Below, piece by piece: positions 18,811 through 27,041 of a stretch of DNA of 47,969 bases (positions are counted from its first letter, which is position 1; every line of letters begins with the position of its first letter). This DNA comes from Alicyclobacillus contaminans DSM 17975 (GTDB lineage Bacteria; Bacillota; Bacilli; Alicyclobacillales; Alicyclobacillaceae), in contig NZ_AUCA01000029.1 in assembly GCF_000429525.1 (NCBI RefSeq), forward strand, positions 1-47,969. The letters run 5' to 3'. The position numbers and the translations under genes were made by a program. Below the pieces are notes generated by a model that searched no databases, was not told the origin of the DNA, and saw only the letters and a list, made by a program, of their open reading frames with translations.

Positions 18811-18826
18811 GTTATGTGTTTATAAC
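18811..18826. promoter_or_regulatory. Palindrome upstream of sat
   Basis: GTTAT-GTGTTT-ATAAC is a perfect 5-6-5 inverted repeat in the 84-base gap between the TSUP gene and sat. A second short palindrome, CAGGT-ACTCG-CCTG, lies at 18781-18794. Spacing and AT-rich arms resemble LysR-type operators, some of which control cys genes, but no regulator is encoded nearby. Confidence 0.3.
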
Positions 18827-18833
18827 AAGTCGC

Positions 18834-19619
18834 TCACTTGGCGAGCAAATTCCAACTCGACCAACCGAGCATCATGACGATGGCGGTTTGCACAGCCCAT
18901 TCGGGCATTTTCAACGTCATTCTGCTGCCAACCAAAATACCGGGGATGGATCCGCACAGCAGCATGAGGACCATGCCCAAATCGACGTTTCCGAACATCA
19001 GGTGGGCCAGGCCGCCCACGCCCGTGACCAACATACCCTGCAGGATATCCGTCCCCACCAACTTCGCGGCAGAAATTGGGTACAGCAAGCCGAGCAGCGC
19101 CACATAGAGGCTGCCGCTGCCGACGGACGTCATTCCGACCACCGCCCCCGCCACCAATCCAAACCCCGCCAACCGCCAATGGCGCTGTGGACGGGCCGCT
19201 GGGTCGTGCTCCTGTGCGGCGGCCACCCCTCGCTCTCGTGCGAACCACCGCCAAACCATCGCGGCGAGCGCCAAAATGTAGACAACCCCCAGCATTCGGC
19301 CGACGACGGTATTCACTTCCTGTGCGGGATAGTAGTGAATGAGGAGCCCAATCACACCCGCGCCGAGCAGAGCTCCCGGCACACTGCCGAGCGCCAGCCA
19401 GCGAAACGCCACAAAGTCCACGGTTTTCTGATAAATGTGCTGAATGGACCCCACCACCTTGGTGATGGAGGAATACATCAAATCTGTCCCCACAGCGACC
19501 GTGGGATGCATGTGCAAAAGGAGAACCATGAGGGGAGTCATCACTGACCCGCCGCCCATGCCAGTGAGTCCAATCAGCCCGCCGACAACGAAACCGACCA
19601 GTGCAATTTTGATATCCAA
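18834..19619 (-). CDS. TSUP/TauE-SafE family membrane transporter
   Basis: The 261-residue integral membrane protein has about eight hydrophobic helices arranged as two similar halves. The TSUP signatures are GLIGLTGMGGGSVMTPLM near residue 15 and VAGAVVGMTSVGSGSLYVALL near residue 150. Members move sulfur-containing anions such as sulfate, sulfite or sulfoacetate. Its place between cysH and sat makes uptake of sulfate or export of excess sulfite likely (inference). The TTG start at 19619 follows GGGGGAT. No CysP-type PiT transporter or sulfate ABC genes are nearby, so this may be the cluster's sulfate entry route. Confidence 0.85.
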   Translation of the reverse strand: MDIKIALVGFVVGGLIGLTGMGGGSVMTPLMVLLLHMHPTVAVGTDLMYSSITKVVGSIQHIYQKTVDFVAFRWLALGSVPGALLGAGVIGLLIHYYPAQEVNTVVGRMLGVVYILALAAMVWRWFARERGVAAAQEHDPAARPQRHWRLAGFGLVAGAVVGMTSVGSGSLYVALLGLLYPISAAKLVGTDILQGMLVTGVGGLAHLMFGNVDLGMVLMLLCGSIPGILVGSRMTLKMPEWAVQTAIVMMLGWSSWNLLAK

Positions 19620-19699
19620 CAGTCATCCCCCATCCACAACACCGTGCGCCCCACTTTCGGGGGGATTGTCACCTCAGGCGCAGTGGGTTGTCGGCGTGG

Positions 19700-20407
19700 T
19701 TATTTGTGCAGGCCGCATTCGGTCTTGGCGAAACCGGCCCAACGGCCACTGCGCGGATCGGCCCCCGGTTCCACCGGTTTGGTGCAGTGCAGACATCCGA
19801 TGCTCGGGTAGTTTTGGTCGTGCAGAGGATTATACGGAACATTCTGCGCGCGAATATAGGTCCACACGTCATCCTGCGTCCAGCGAACGAGCGGATTGAC
19901 CTTCACCAAATGGAACTTGGCGTCCCATTCGAACACTTTTGCGTTCGCCCGGGTCGGCGCCTGATCGCGGCGGATACCGGTGATCCAACCGTCGAATTTC
20001 GCCAGCGTTTCGGTCAACGGCTCCACTTTGCGCAGGTTGCAGCATTGGTTCGGATCGCGAGACCACAGCGCTTCTCCGTACAACTTTGCCTGCTCTTCGA
20101 GGGTCAGTTTCGGACGCACCCGCAACAGATTGGGAATCCCGTACTTTTCTTTCGCCCGGTCAATCAGGTCGTAGGTCTCCTGAAACAGAACGTCGGTGTC
20201 CAGGTAAAACACGGTGGTCGCAGGCGCAATGTTCATCAGCATGTCGAGCAGAACCATATCTTCCGCACCGAAGCTGCAGGCAAACGCGATATTGGGAACC
20301 TCGCGAACGGCGGTCTCCAGAATTTTTTCAGGGCTCGCGGTCTCCAACGTGTCCGCCAAACGCGCAATCGTCTCTGTATCCAAAACGCCGGTCGTCAATG
20401 CAACCAC
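19700..20407 (-). CDS. cysH: Assimilatory APS reductase (CysH family)
   Basis: The enzyme reduces activated sulfate to sulfite with thioredoxin. The 235-residue protein has the PP-loop region ACSFGAEDMVLLDM and the LDTDVLFQETYDL block. It also has the paired-cysteine signature of [4Fe-4S] APS reductases: C122-C123 in NQCCNLRKVEP and C205/C208 in IGCLHCTKP. The catalytic C231 is in KTECGLHK. The cluster cysteines, with no APS kinase gene in the window, indicate APS and not PAPS as substrate. The start is GTG at 20407; TTG at 20398, better spaced after GAGGTGG, is possible. It is the first gene of the sulfate cluster. Confidence 0.9.
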   Translation of the reverse strand: MVALTTGVLDTETIARLADTLETASPEKILETAVREVPNIAFACSFGAEDMVLLDMLMNIAPATTVFYLDTDVLFQETYDLIDRAKEKYGIPNLLRVRPKLTLEEQAKLYGEALWSRDPNQCCNLRKVEPLTETLAKFDGWITGIRRDQAPTRANAKVFEWDAKFHLVKVNPLVRWTQDDVWTYIRAQNVPYNPLHDQNYPSIGCLHCTKPVEPGADPRSGRWAGFAKTECGLHK

Positions 20408-20448
20408 CTCATCTTCGGATGTTTACTATCACAAATTATCTGACTGAC

Positions 20449-20478
20449 ATCGTACTGTTGAATTGTCTGGTTTGTCAA
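20449..20478 (-). promoter_or_regulatory. Possible sigma-A promoter of the sulfate cluster
   Basis: On the minus strand TTGACA (20473-20478) and TACGAT (20449-20454) are 18 bases apart, placing a start about 35 bases upstream of cysH. It is the only good -35 in this gap. Confidence 0.55.
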
Positions 20479-20597
20479 TCGGAATTTGTGTAAAAACACC
20501 GCAGTATCGCACGTACCGGGTCATTTGACGCATCATTGAACGCGCAAATCGCGCGAGGAAAAATCCGACCTCCGTGCACTCCATTGACAGCGTTTCA

Positions 20598-20626
20598 TTG
20601 ACGAAAAATACGGGCAATGATATAGT
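20598..20626 (+). promoter_or_regulatory. Sigma-A promoter of the metI-metC operon
   Basis: TTGACG at 20598-20603 and TATAGT at 20621-20626 are separated by exactly 17 bases, and the SAM-I aptamer begins 28 bases later. Confidence 0.75.
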
Positions 20627-20653
20627 TTCATCAACATCCAATTAAATCGGTGA

Positions 20654-20766
20654 AACTCTTATCCAGAGCGGCGGAGGGACTGGCCCAATGAAGCCCAGCA
20701 ACCACCGGTTACCCGGAGAGGTGCTAATTCCTGCAGGCAGCGCAAGCGGCCTGAGAGATGAGAGGA
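20654..20766 (+). ncRNA. SAM-I riboswitch (S-box)
   Basis: All S-box blocks are present: CTCTTATCCAGAG, GCGGAGGGACTGGCCC, AATGAAGCCCAGCAACC, GGTGCTAATTCCTGCAGG and CCTGAGAGATGAGAG, whose end pairs with the 5' CTCTTATC to close P1. GGAGTG just after the aptamer can pair with CACTCC of the downstream terminator, giving the expected antiterminator. SAM would therefore stop transcription of metI-metC. Confidence 0.95.
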
Positions 20767-20792
20767 GTGCCTTTGTCTGCGTCCGCTTGACG

Positions 20793-20818
20793 AACCCACT
20801 CCCTCGGGAGTGGGTTTT
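20793..20818 (+). terminator. SAM-responsive terminator before metI
   Basis: AACCCACTCC pairs with GGAGTGGGTT around a CTCG loop and is followed by TTTT. It lies between the S-box aptamer and the metI ribosome binding site. Confidence 0.9.
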
Positions 20819-20879
20819 CACTTCTCCAAATGGTTGCTCTGGAAAGGTCCCACCCAGTTCCACAGGAGGGCTTAGAACC

Positions 20880-22046
20880 ATGCATATCGACACCCGATGT
20901 TCACAGGCTGGCAACCGCAGAGATCCGTTGACGGGGGCCGTCTCCACCCCCATTCACCACGCCACCACGTATGCGCATCCCGCACTCGGCGCGTCCACCG
21001 GGTTCGATTACACCCGCACGCTCAACCCCACCCGCCTTGTTCTGGAAGAAACCATCGCCTCACTGCACGGCGGCGCGCGCGGCTTCGCGTTTGCGTCGGG
21101 CATGGCCGCCATCGACGCGCTGGCGCGCTTGTTCCAACCGGGAGATCACGTCCTTCTGTCCGATGATCTGTACGGAGGAACCTACCGACTGTTTGAGCAG
21201 TTGCTTCGTCCGCTCGGCATTGATGCCACATACGTGAACACCTCCGACGTGCGCATGGTGGCGGAGCATCTGCAGGCCAACACCCGCGCCGTGTTTGTGG
21301 AAACCCCGAGCAATCCCACGCTGAAGATCACCGACATCCGAACCGTGGCCGATTTGGCTCACCGGCACGGCGCCTGGCTCATTGTCGACAACACGTTCAT
21401 GACGCCGTACTTCCAGCGTCCGCTGGAACTGGGCGCGGACATTGTGGTGGAATCTGCCACCAAGTATCTGGGTGGACACAACGATGTCCTCGCGGGTACG
21501 CTGGTCGTTCGGTCCGAAGACCTGGCGGAGAAACTGTATTTCATCCAAAATTCCGTGGGCTCGGTGCTCGGCCCTCAGGATGCTTGGTTGTTGCTGCGCG
21601 GACTGAAGACGCTCCACGTGCGCATGGATCGACACGAATTCAACGCCCGCAAGTTGGCGGATTGGCTGAACCAACACCCGTTGGTGTCGCGCGTGTACTA
21701 TCCGGGACAGGCGGATCACCCGGGGCGGGAAGTGCACGCCCTGCAGGCGGGCGGATTCGGCGGCATGATTTCCTTTGAAGTACCCGACGCAGCGTGGGTC
21801 GCGCCCCTGCTTGCCAATCTTCAGGTGATCACGTTTGCCGAGAGCCTCGGCGGCGTGGAGTCCTTGATGACCTACCCGGCGCGCCAAACGCATGCGGACA
21901 TCCCGGAATCCATCCGTCAGCGGCTCGGCGTGACGGACACACTGCTGCGACTCTCGGTGGGACTGGAGAACGTGGATGACCTGATAACCGACCTGAATCA
22001 AGCCCTTCAAGTTGCCGTGCAAGGAGTGATGAGTCATGAGGCCTGA
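20880..22046 (+). CDS. metI: Cystathionine gamma-synthase / O-acetylhomoserine thiolyase MetI
   Basis: This PLP enzyme of the Cys/Met metabolism family makes cystathionine from an acylhomoserine and cysteine; Bacillus MetI can also use sulfide directly. The 388-residue protein has the PLP lysine K195 in ESATKYLGGHNDVLAG, the conserved DYTRTLNPTR active-site segment, FASGMAAIDA, and the ETPSNPTLKITD and LIVDNTFMTPY blocks. ATG 20880 follows GGAGG. The SAM-I riboswitch upstream ties it to methionine supply. It overlaps metC by 11 bases. MetI and MetC types are hard to separate by sequence alone; gene order supports this assignment. Confidence 0.88.
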   Translation: MHIDTRCSQAGNRRDPLTGAVSTPIHHATTYAHPALGASTGFDYTRTLNPTRLVLEETIASLHGGARGFAFASGMAAIDALARLFQPGDHVLLSDDLYGGTYRLFEQLLRPLGIDATYVNTSDVRMVAEHLQANTRAVFVETPSNPTLKITDIRTVADLAHRHGAWLIVDNTFMTPYFQRPLELGADIVVESATKYLGGHNDVLAGTLVVRSEDLAEKLYFIQNSVGSVLGPQDAWLLLRGLKTLHVRMDRHEFNARKLADWLNQHPLVSRVYYPGQADHPGREVHALQAGGFGGMISFEVPDAAWVAPLLANLQVITFAESLGGVESLMTYPARQTHADIPESIRQRLGVTDTLLRLSVGLENVDDLITDLNQALQVAVQGVMSHEA

Positions 22047-23175
22047 CACCCTGGCTCTGCATACGGGCGTGGAATTTTGCCCGCACACCGGTGCGGCATC
22101 GGTGCCCATCTACCAGACGTCCACCTTTCATTGGTCGGATTTGGATCAGCCCCCTGATTTCGACTACGCGAGGTCGGGCAACCCGACCCGTGCTGCCTTG
22201 GAGCGGGCGGTGGCCGAGTTGGAAGGTGCGCGTCACGGTTTTGCATTCAGTTCAGGAATGGCGGCCATCACCGGTGCGCTGCTCACGCTGCCCGCCGGCA
22301 GCCACGTCATTGCGTGCGAGGACGTGTACGGAGGCAGTTACCGCGCGCTCACCCAGGTATTTCGCCGCCTTTCCATCGAAACCACGTTCGTCGACGCCAC
22401 CGACCTGGACCAAATCGCCCACGCCATTCGTCCAAACTCGCGCGCGCTGTATCTGGAGACGCCATCCAACCCCAATCTACGCATCACGGACCTTTCTGGC
22501 GCCATCCAAATCGCGAAGGCGCATGGGCTGATGACGATTGTGGACAACACGTTCATGTCTCCCTATCTGCAAAACCCGCATCAATTCGGGGCAGATGTGG
22601 TGGTGCATTCGGCGACGAAGTTCATCGGCGGCCACTCGGATGTCATCGCCGGTGTGGCCACCTGCCAGGACGATGCGCTGGCGTCGGAAATCTACCTCAT
22701 TCAAAATGGTTTTGGCGCCGTGCTCGGTCCCCACGACAGTTGGCTCCTGCTGCGCGGATTGAAGACGCTGCCCCTGCGCATGCGCCAGAGCCAGGAGAGC
22801 GCGGCGCGCATCGCCGCGTATCTCCAGCAGCACCCGAAGGTGCAGCGCGTGTTCTATCCGGGACTGCCTGACCATCCCGGCGCGGACATCCACCGGCGTC
22901 AGGCGCGCGGCCCCGGCGCCGTACTCTCGTTCGACATCGGCGGAGCGAACGAGGTGCGAGAATTCTCGAAACGCCTTCGACTGCCGCTGTTCGCCGTTAG
23001 TCTCGGTGCCGCCGAGACCATTCTCTCCTATCCCGCGCGCATGTCCCACGCCGCCATGCCGCAGTCGCAACGGGACCACCTCGGCATCTCCGACGGCCTG
23101 CTCCGACTGTCGGTCGGTGTTGAAGCTGTGGAGGATTTGCTCGAAGATTTGGACAGCGCGCTACACGCGCTGTGA
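22036..23175 (+). CDS. metC: Cystathionine beta-lyase MetC
   Basis: This cytosolic PLP enzyme splits cystathionine into homocysteine, pyruvate and ammonia. The 379-residue protein is a paralogue of the preceding gene. Its PLP lysine K195 is in HSATKFIGGHSDVIAG, and DYARSGNPTRAALE, FSSGMAAITG and TIVDNTFMSPYL are conserved. ATG 22036 follows AAGGAG inside the metI coding end, so expression is coupled and shares the S-box. Position as second gene of a metI-metC pair is the main reason for choosing beta-lyase over gamma-synthase. A strong terminator follows 6 bases after the stop. Confidence 0.87.
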   Translation: MRPDTLALHTGVEFCPHTGAASVPIYQTSTFHWSDLDQPPDFDYARSGNPTRAALERAVAELEGARHGFAFSSGMAAITGALLTLPAGSHVIACEDVYGGSYRALTQVFRRLSIETTFVDATDLDQIAHAIRPNSRALYLETPSNPNLRITDLSGAIQIAKAHGLMTIVDNTFMSPYLQNPHQFGADVVVHSATKFIGGHSDVIAGVATCQDDALASEIYLIQNGFGAVLGPHDSWLLLRGLKTLPLRMRQSQESAARIAAYLQQHPKVQRVFYPGLPDHPGADIHRRQARGPGAVLSFDIGGANEVREFSKRLRLPLFAVSLGAAETILSYPARMSHAAMPQSQRDHLGISDGLLRLSVGVEAVEDLLEDLDSALHAL

Positions 23176-23180
23176 ATGAA

Positions 23181-23215
23181 AAACACTGCCCCCTGCGCGG
23201 GACAGTGTTTTTTTT
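23181..23215. terminator. Bidirectional terminator between metC and mtnK
   Basis: AAACACTGCCCC (from 23181) pairs with GGGACAGTGTTT (to 23210) with one mismatch, followed on the plus strand by more than eight T and on the minus strand by TTTTT. It serves the two converging operons. Confidence 0.9.
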
Positions 23216-23220
23216 GCACC

Positions 23221-24426
23221 CTATTCCACAGTCAAGGTGCACGTATCCAACAGCGCCAGCACATCGTCCACGCGCTCAACCATGGACCGCGCTCGAATCA
23301 GCCGTTGCCCCACCTGCAGCGCCAGCACTTCCGCCTGGTGTTTCTCTTCCGCCGGAAGGGAATCAAGGTCGGCCACATGGGCCAGGCCAATGACGCGCCG
23401 AATCATTTTACATCCGGCAAAACCCGTGGCGTCCTGCAGCAGTTGTTGCAAGAACGTATCCAGTAAATAAGGAAAGTGCGGGAATGCCCCGCTGCCCGCT
23501 TCCTCATACAGGCGCCGGAACGTCTGTGTAAAAGTGGTCCACAGCTCCCGAATCGCCGTGCGGATCCACTGCAAAAAGGCCGCATCCTGCGCCCGCCGCT
23601 GATGCGCACAGTAGCTGAGCAGCAAATTCGCCACCACCGCACCAATATCAAATCCCATGGGTCCGTAGAAAGCAAACTCCGGGTCAATCACCTTGGTTGC
23701 GTCAGCCCGCACCATGATGCTGCCGGTATGCAGATCGCCGTGCACGAGTGCCTGCGCCTCGGTCATGAACTTGTACTTGAGCTGAAACACCTCCCCCAAC
23801 AGCACGCGATCCGCGCGCAGACGCTGGACCGTCTGTTCAATCTCCGCATCATAGTGGTTGTTGGAGTGGTCGTAATACGGTTCGGTGAACACCAAGTCCT
23901 CCGTGATTTTGCACAGCTCTGGATTCAGGAACTTCCCCACCATTTCCTTTTTCTTGGACGGCGCGAGTCCGAAATCGGACGTCCAAAACAGCGTCATTGC
24001 CAGAAAATGCGCGATGCCACGCGCAAATCGGGGATAGATGGTCGCGCGCATCAAGCCCTTGCGCAGGACCTCAAACCCCTTCAGGTCTTCCATCACGGTT
24101 GCCGCCAGTACGGGGTCGTAGTGATAGACCGCTGGGACCCATTCCTGACACAGTTGCCCCTGTATCTTCAACGCCTCCGCTTCAATGCGCGACCGCTCCA
24201 GCGTCAACGGCATGGCGCTTCCGACAACGCGCGCATAGGGCAGCGCCTGTTTAATAATGACACTGCGGCCTGATTGGCGACTCTCCACGCGAAATACCAG
24301 GTTCAGATTTCCATCTCCGATTTCCGTTGCCTGTAAGGTGTCCTCTGCAGCAAATAGCCCAAGCTGCCTGCAATAAGTCACCGCATCCGCTTCGGTCAGT
24401 GCAGTGTACGTGTTCCACGTCGTCAT
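23221..24426 (-). CDS. mtnK: S-methyl-5-thioribose kinase MtnK
   Basis: MtnK phosphorylates 5-methylthioribose (MTR) to MTR-1-phosphate, the entry of free MTR into methionine salvage. The 401-residue protein has the aminoglycoside-kinase-like fold. EIGDGNLNLVFRV forms the nucleotide loop, VIIKQALPYAR the ATP-binding lysine strand, LVHGDLHTGSIMV the catalytic Asp loop and VIDPEFAFYGPMGFDIGAV the metal-binding Asp with the family-specific tail. ATG 24426 is nine bases after AAGGAGG; the ATG at 24435 directly abuts that site. It is the last gene downstream of a sugar ABC transporter on the same strand. The isomerase mtnA and later salvage genes are not in the window. Confidence 0.93.
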   Translation of the reverse strand: MTTWNTYTALTEADAVTYCRQLGLFAAEDTLQATEIGDGNLNLVFRVESRQSGRSVIIKQALPYARVVGSAMPLTLERSRIEAEALKIQGQLCQEWVPAVYHYDPVLAATVMEDLKGFEVLRKGLMRATIYPRFARGIAHFLAMTLFWTSDFGLAPSKKKEMVGKFLNPELCKITEDLVFTEPYYDHSNNHYDAEIEQTVQRLRADRVLLGEVFQLKYKFMTEAQALVHGDLHTGSIMVRADATKVIDPEFAFYGPMGFDIGAVVANLLLSYCAHQRRAQDAAFLQWIRTAIRELWTTFTQTFRRLYEEAGSGAFPHFPYLLDTFLQQLLQDATGFAGCKMIRRVIGLAHVADLDSLPAEEKHQAEVLALQVGQRLIRARSMVERVDDVLALLDTCTLTVE

Positions 24427-24496
24427 GACCGCCATCCTCCTTGACCATCCCCTGTAGGACCTCCCTTAGCAGCCACGGCTGCATAGCCTGAAACTG

Positions 24497-25519
24497 CTAG
24501 GCCAATCTGCGAGTCTTTTGCGTATAACTGAAAATCAACGCCACAACCAAGACAATGCCTTTGAAAATGTCCTGCGCGGTGTAAGAAATATTCAGCATCG
24601 TCGCGCCATTGAGAATCACTCCGAGGAAGAAGGCACCGACCAAGGTCCCGATGGCGTTTGGTTTACCGATGCCGAACACCGACAGGCCAATGTAGGTGGC
24701 TGTGACTGCGTCCAACAAATACGGAGAACCGGCCAGCGTCTCGCCCGCGCCTAGCCGCGCGGTCAGCAGCACGCCGCCAAAGGCAGCAAATCCGCCGGAC
24801 AGGATATAAGCCAATGCTTTGTAGCGTTTGACCCGAATGCCGGTCAAATACGCGGCCAACTCGTTGCCTCCGATGGCGTACATGTTCCTGCCTGCGCGCG
24901 TATACGTCAGAAACCAGTGCGCCAGCCCCGCGCCGAGCACCAAAAGGAACAGCGGAATCGGAATATGCCACAGAGATCCTTGCGACAGTGCCATGAATGA
25001 TTTCAGGATGACCCCGGGGGCCGTCGTTCCGTTGGCCATCGGCATGTTCGAATAAATGTTGGTGCCTTGACTGTAGGTCAACTGCAAGCCCTGGACCACA
25101 AACAGGGTGGCCAACGTAGCCAGAATATCCGGCAGGCGCAAGTACACAATGAGCAGGGCATTCAAAATGCCCACCGCCAGGCCTGCCACCAACGGCACCA
25201 GCACGGCCACCAACGTGAGCTGGCGATTCCAAACCATCAGCCCGGCAGCCAGAGCCCCAGAAAAGCTGGCGACGCTGCCGATGGACAAATCAAACCCGTT
25301 GACCGCCAGGGAGAACGTGACGCCCAGCGCAATGAATGTCGTAATCGTGATGGAGCGGATAATGTCCGAGAAATTGGCCGCGGTCAGAAAGCCCGGGCAG
25401 GTCACCGCAAAAAACACAATGACCAGTAGAATGAAGATCAGAGTACCGTAGCGTTCGAGAAACTTGCCCCAGGTCAACTGTCGTTGTCCGCCCCATTCCG
25501 CTTCAATGTTCACCGACAC
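24497..25519 (-). CDS. Ribose-type ABC transporter permease (probable methylthioribose uptake)
   Basis: This membrane subunit of a monosaccharide importer has 340 residues and about ten hydrophobic helices, and belongs to the RbsC family. Diagnostic stretches are ALGVTFSLAVNGFDLSIGSV, LPDILATLATLFVVQGL and YAIGGNELAAYLTGIRVKR, the last being the cytoplasmic coupling segment. The GTG start at 25519 follows GGAGG and overlaps the ATPase gene by 17 bases. The next gene on the strand is mtnK, 70 bases away, so the imported sugar is probably methylthioribose (inference from context). Confidence 0.85.
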   Translation of the reverse strand: MSVNIEAEWGGQRQLTWGKFLERYGTLIFILLVIVFFAVTCPGFLTAANFSDIIRSITITTFIALGVTFSLAVNGFDLSIGSVASFSGALAAGLMVWNRQLTLVAVLVPLVAGLAVGILNALLIVYLRLPDILATLATLFVVQGLQLTYSQGTNIYSNMPMANGTTAPGVILKSFMALSQGSLWHIPIPLFLLVLGAGLAHWFLTYTRAGRNMYAIGGNELAAYLTGIRVKRYKALAYILSGGFAAFGGVLLTARLGAGETLAGSPYLLDAVTATYIGLSVFGIGKPNAIGTLVGAFFLGVILNGATMLNISYTAQDIFKGIVLVVALIFSYTQKTRRLA

Positions 25520-27002
25520 GGAGATATCCTCCCCCCGTTGCCATTTTCAACACTTCATGCTCACTGACATCCGCGTTGTACTCCGCTGCCACCGTTCCTT
25601 GGTACAGCACCAAGAGCCGGTCGCTCATGCCCAAGACCTCCTCGATTTCAGAGGAAATGAGCAGAATGGCCGCCCCGCGTTTCGCCAGCGCGGTCATCAG
25701 CCGGTAAATCTCCGTCTTGGCGCCGACGTCAATCCCTTTGGTCGGCTCGTCGAAGATGAACACCTGTCCTTTTAGCCCAATCCACTTTCCAAGCGATACC
25801 TTTTGCTGATTCCCACCGCTCAGCCAGCGCACCGGTTTGTCCAGGCTGCTCGTCACCAACCGCACCTGTTCAGCCAAATCCCGCGCCAACGCCTTGACCC
25901 GGGCTTTGCGCACCCAACGGCTGTCATCCGTAATGGACAGGTTCACGGTGCAAGATTCATCGACAAATACGCCCTGCTGTCTTCTCTCCTCCGGTATCAT
26001 GTACATGCCAAGCTGCACAGCTTGATGGGGATGACAGATTTGACGCGCTACACCACCGAGTCGGATGGTCCCCGCCAGCGGCTGCGTCACACCGTACAAG
26101 GCATGCGCCAGTTCCGTCTTGCCGGCACCAACCAGACCCGTGATGCCGAGAATCTCACCGGCACGCACGGCGAAACTGACCCCGTGCACCCCCGGTGCTC
26201 GCAAGTTCTCGACTTCCAACAGGACTTCCCCCGGCGGCACTGGCGTTTTGGGATAATACGCAGCCAGCGATTCGGACAGCATGCCTTGGACCACGCGCTG
26301 GTGCAATTCCGCAGGCGGTGTGCCGGCTACATCCAGCGTGAACACCCGCTGCCCGTCACGCATCACTGTCAGCCGGTCTGCCAATGCGAACACTTCGTTC
26401 AGCCGGTGCGATATGTAGAGGACGGTCAAGCCTGCGTCCCGCAAATGGCGCAGCATGGTATGCAGCGCCTCAGCTTCGGCCGTGCCCAGGGAGGCCGTGG
26501 GCTCGTCCAATATCAACACCTTCGCCTGCCTACCCAAAGCCCTGGCGATGACGATCAGTTGTTTTTCTGCCAGCGACAGCATATGTACTGGCGTGCGTAC
26601 ATTGCCATGCCAGCCCACCACCGCCATCCACTGCTTGGCCGTGTCATATAACTTGGACCAACGAATCCACCGTGGCCCCGTCGCCCGTAGGAACAGGTTC
26701 TCCGCCACGCTCAGAGTGGGTACGAGCACCGTGTCCACTTCTTGGTAGACCGTGGCGATGCCCAAGGCTTCGGCATCCTCTGGGGAGGTGATCTCAACGG
26801 CCTTGCCTTCAAACTCCATTTGGCCCGCATCCTTCGCAATGCTGCCTGAGAGAATCTTAACCACCGTGCTTTTGCCGGCGCCATTGGCGCCAACCAACGC
26901 ATGAACCTCCCCCTTTCGAAATTCCAAATCCACATTTTTCAGCGCGTGTACACCCGGAAAAGTCTTACTGATTCCATGCATCGCCAGAATCGGTGATTCC
27001 AT
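25503..27002 (-). CDS. Ribose-type ABC transporter ATPase, two ABC domains
   Basis: This RbsA-like protein of 499 residues powers the importer from the cytoplasmic face. The N-terminal domain has Walker A GANGAGKST and Walker B VLILDEPTAS, with a modified signature LSLAEKQ. The C-terminal domain has the degenerate Walker A GLVGAGKTEL usual for this family, a normal LSGGNQQK signature and VFIFDEPTKGIDVG. ATG 27002 follows AAAGGGGG; an in-frame GTG 18 bases upstream overlaps that site. It is co-transcribed with the binding protein upstream and the permease downstream. Confidence 0.9.
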   Translation of the reverse strand: MESPILAMHGISKTFPGVHALKNVDLEFRKGEVHALVGANGAGKSTVVKILSGSIAKDAGQMEFEGKAVEITSPEDAEALGIATVYQEVDTVLVPTLSVAENLFLRATGPRWIRWSKLYDTAKQWMAVVGWHGNVRTPVHMLSLAEKQLIVIARALGRQAKVLILDEPTASLGTAEAEALHTMLRHLRDAGLTVLYISHRLNEVFALADRLTVMRDGQRVFTLDVAGTPPAELHQRVVQGMLSESLAAYYPKTPVPPGEVLLEVENLRAPGVHGVSFAVRAGEILGITGLVGAGKTELAHALYGVTQPLAGTIRLGGVARQICHPHQAVQLGMYMIPEERRQQGVFVDESCTVNLSITDDSRWVRKARVKALARDLAEQVRLVTSSLDKPVRWLSGGNQQKVSLGKWIGLKGQVFIFDEPTKGIDVGAKTEIYRLMTALAKRGAAILLISSEIEEVLGMSDRLLVLYQGTVAAEYNADVSEHEVLKMATGGGYLRVGEH

Positions 27003-27041
27003 CTGTCCGCCCCCTTTCACCGCGACATCTCTCCTGTTGCC

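Noticed and set aside
17835-19547. 570-codon plus-strand open frame across sat and the TSUP gene
   Set aside because: It spans two unrelated minus-strand genes and their gap, with no motif or start signal.
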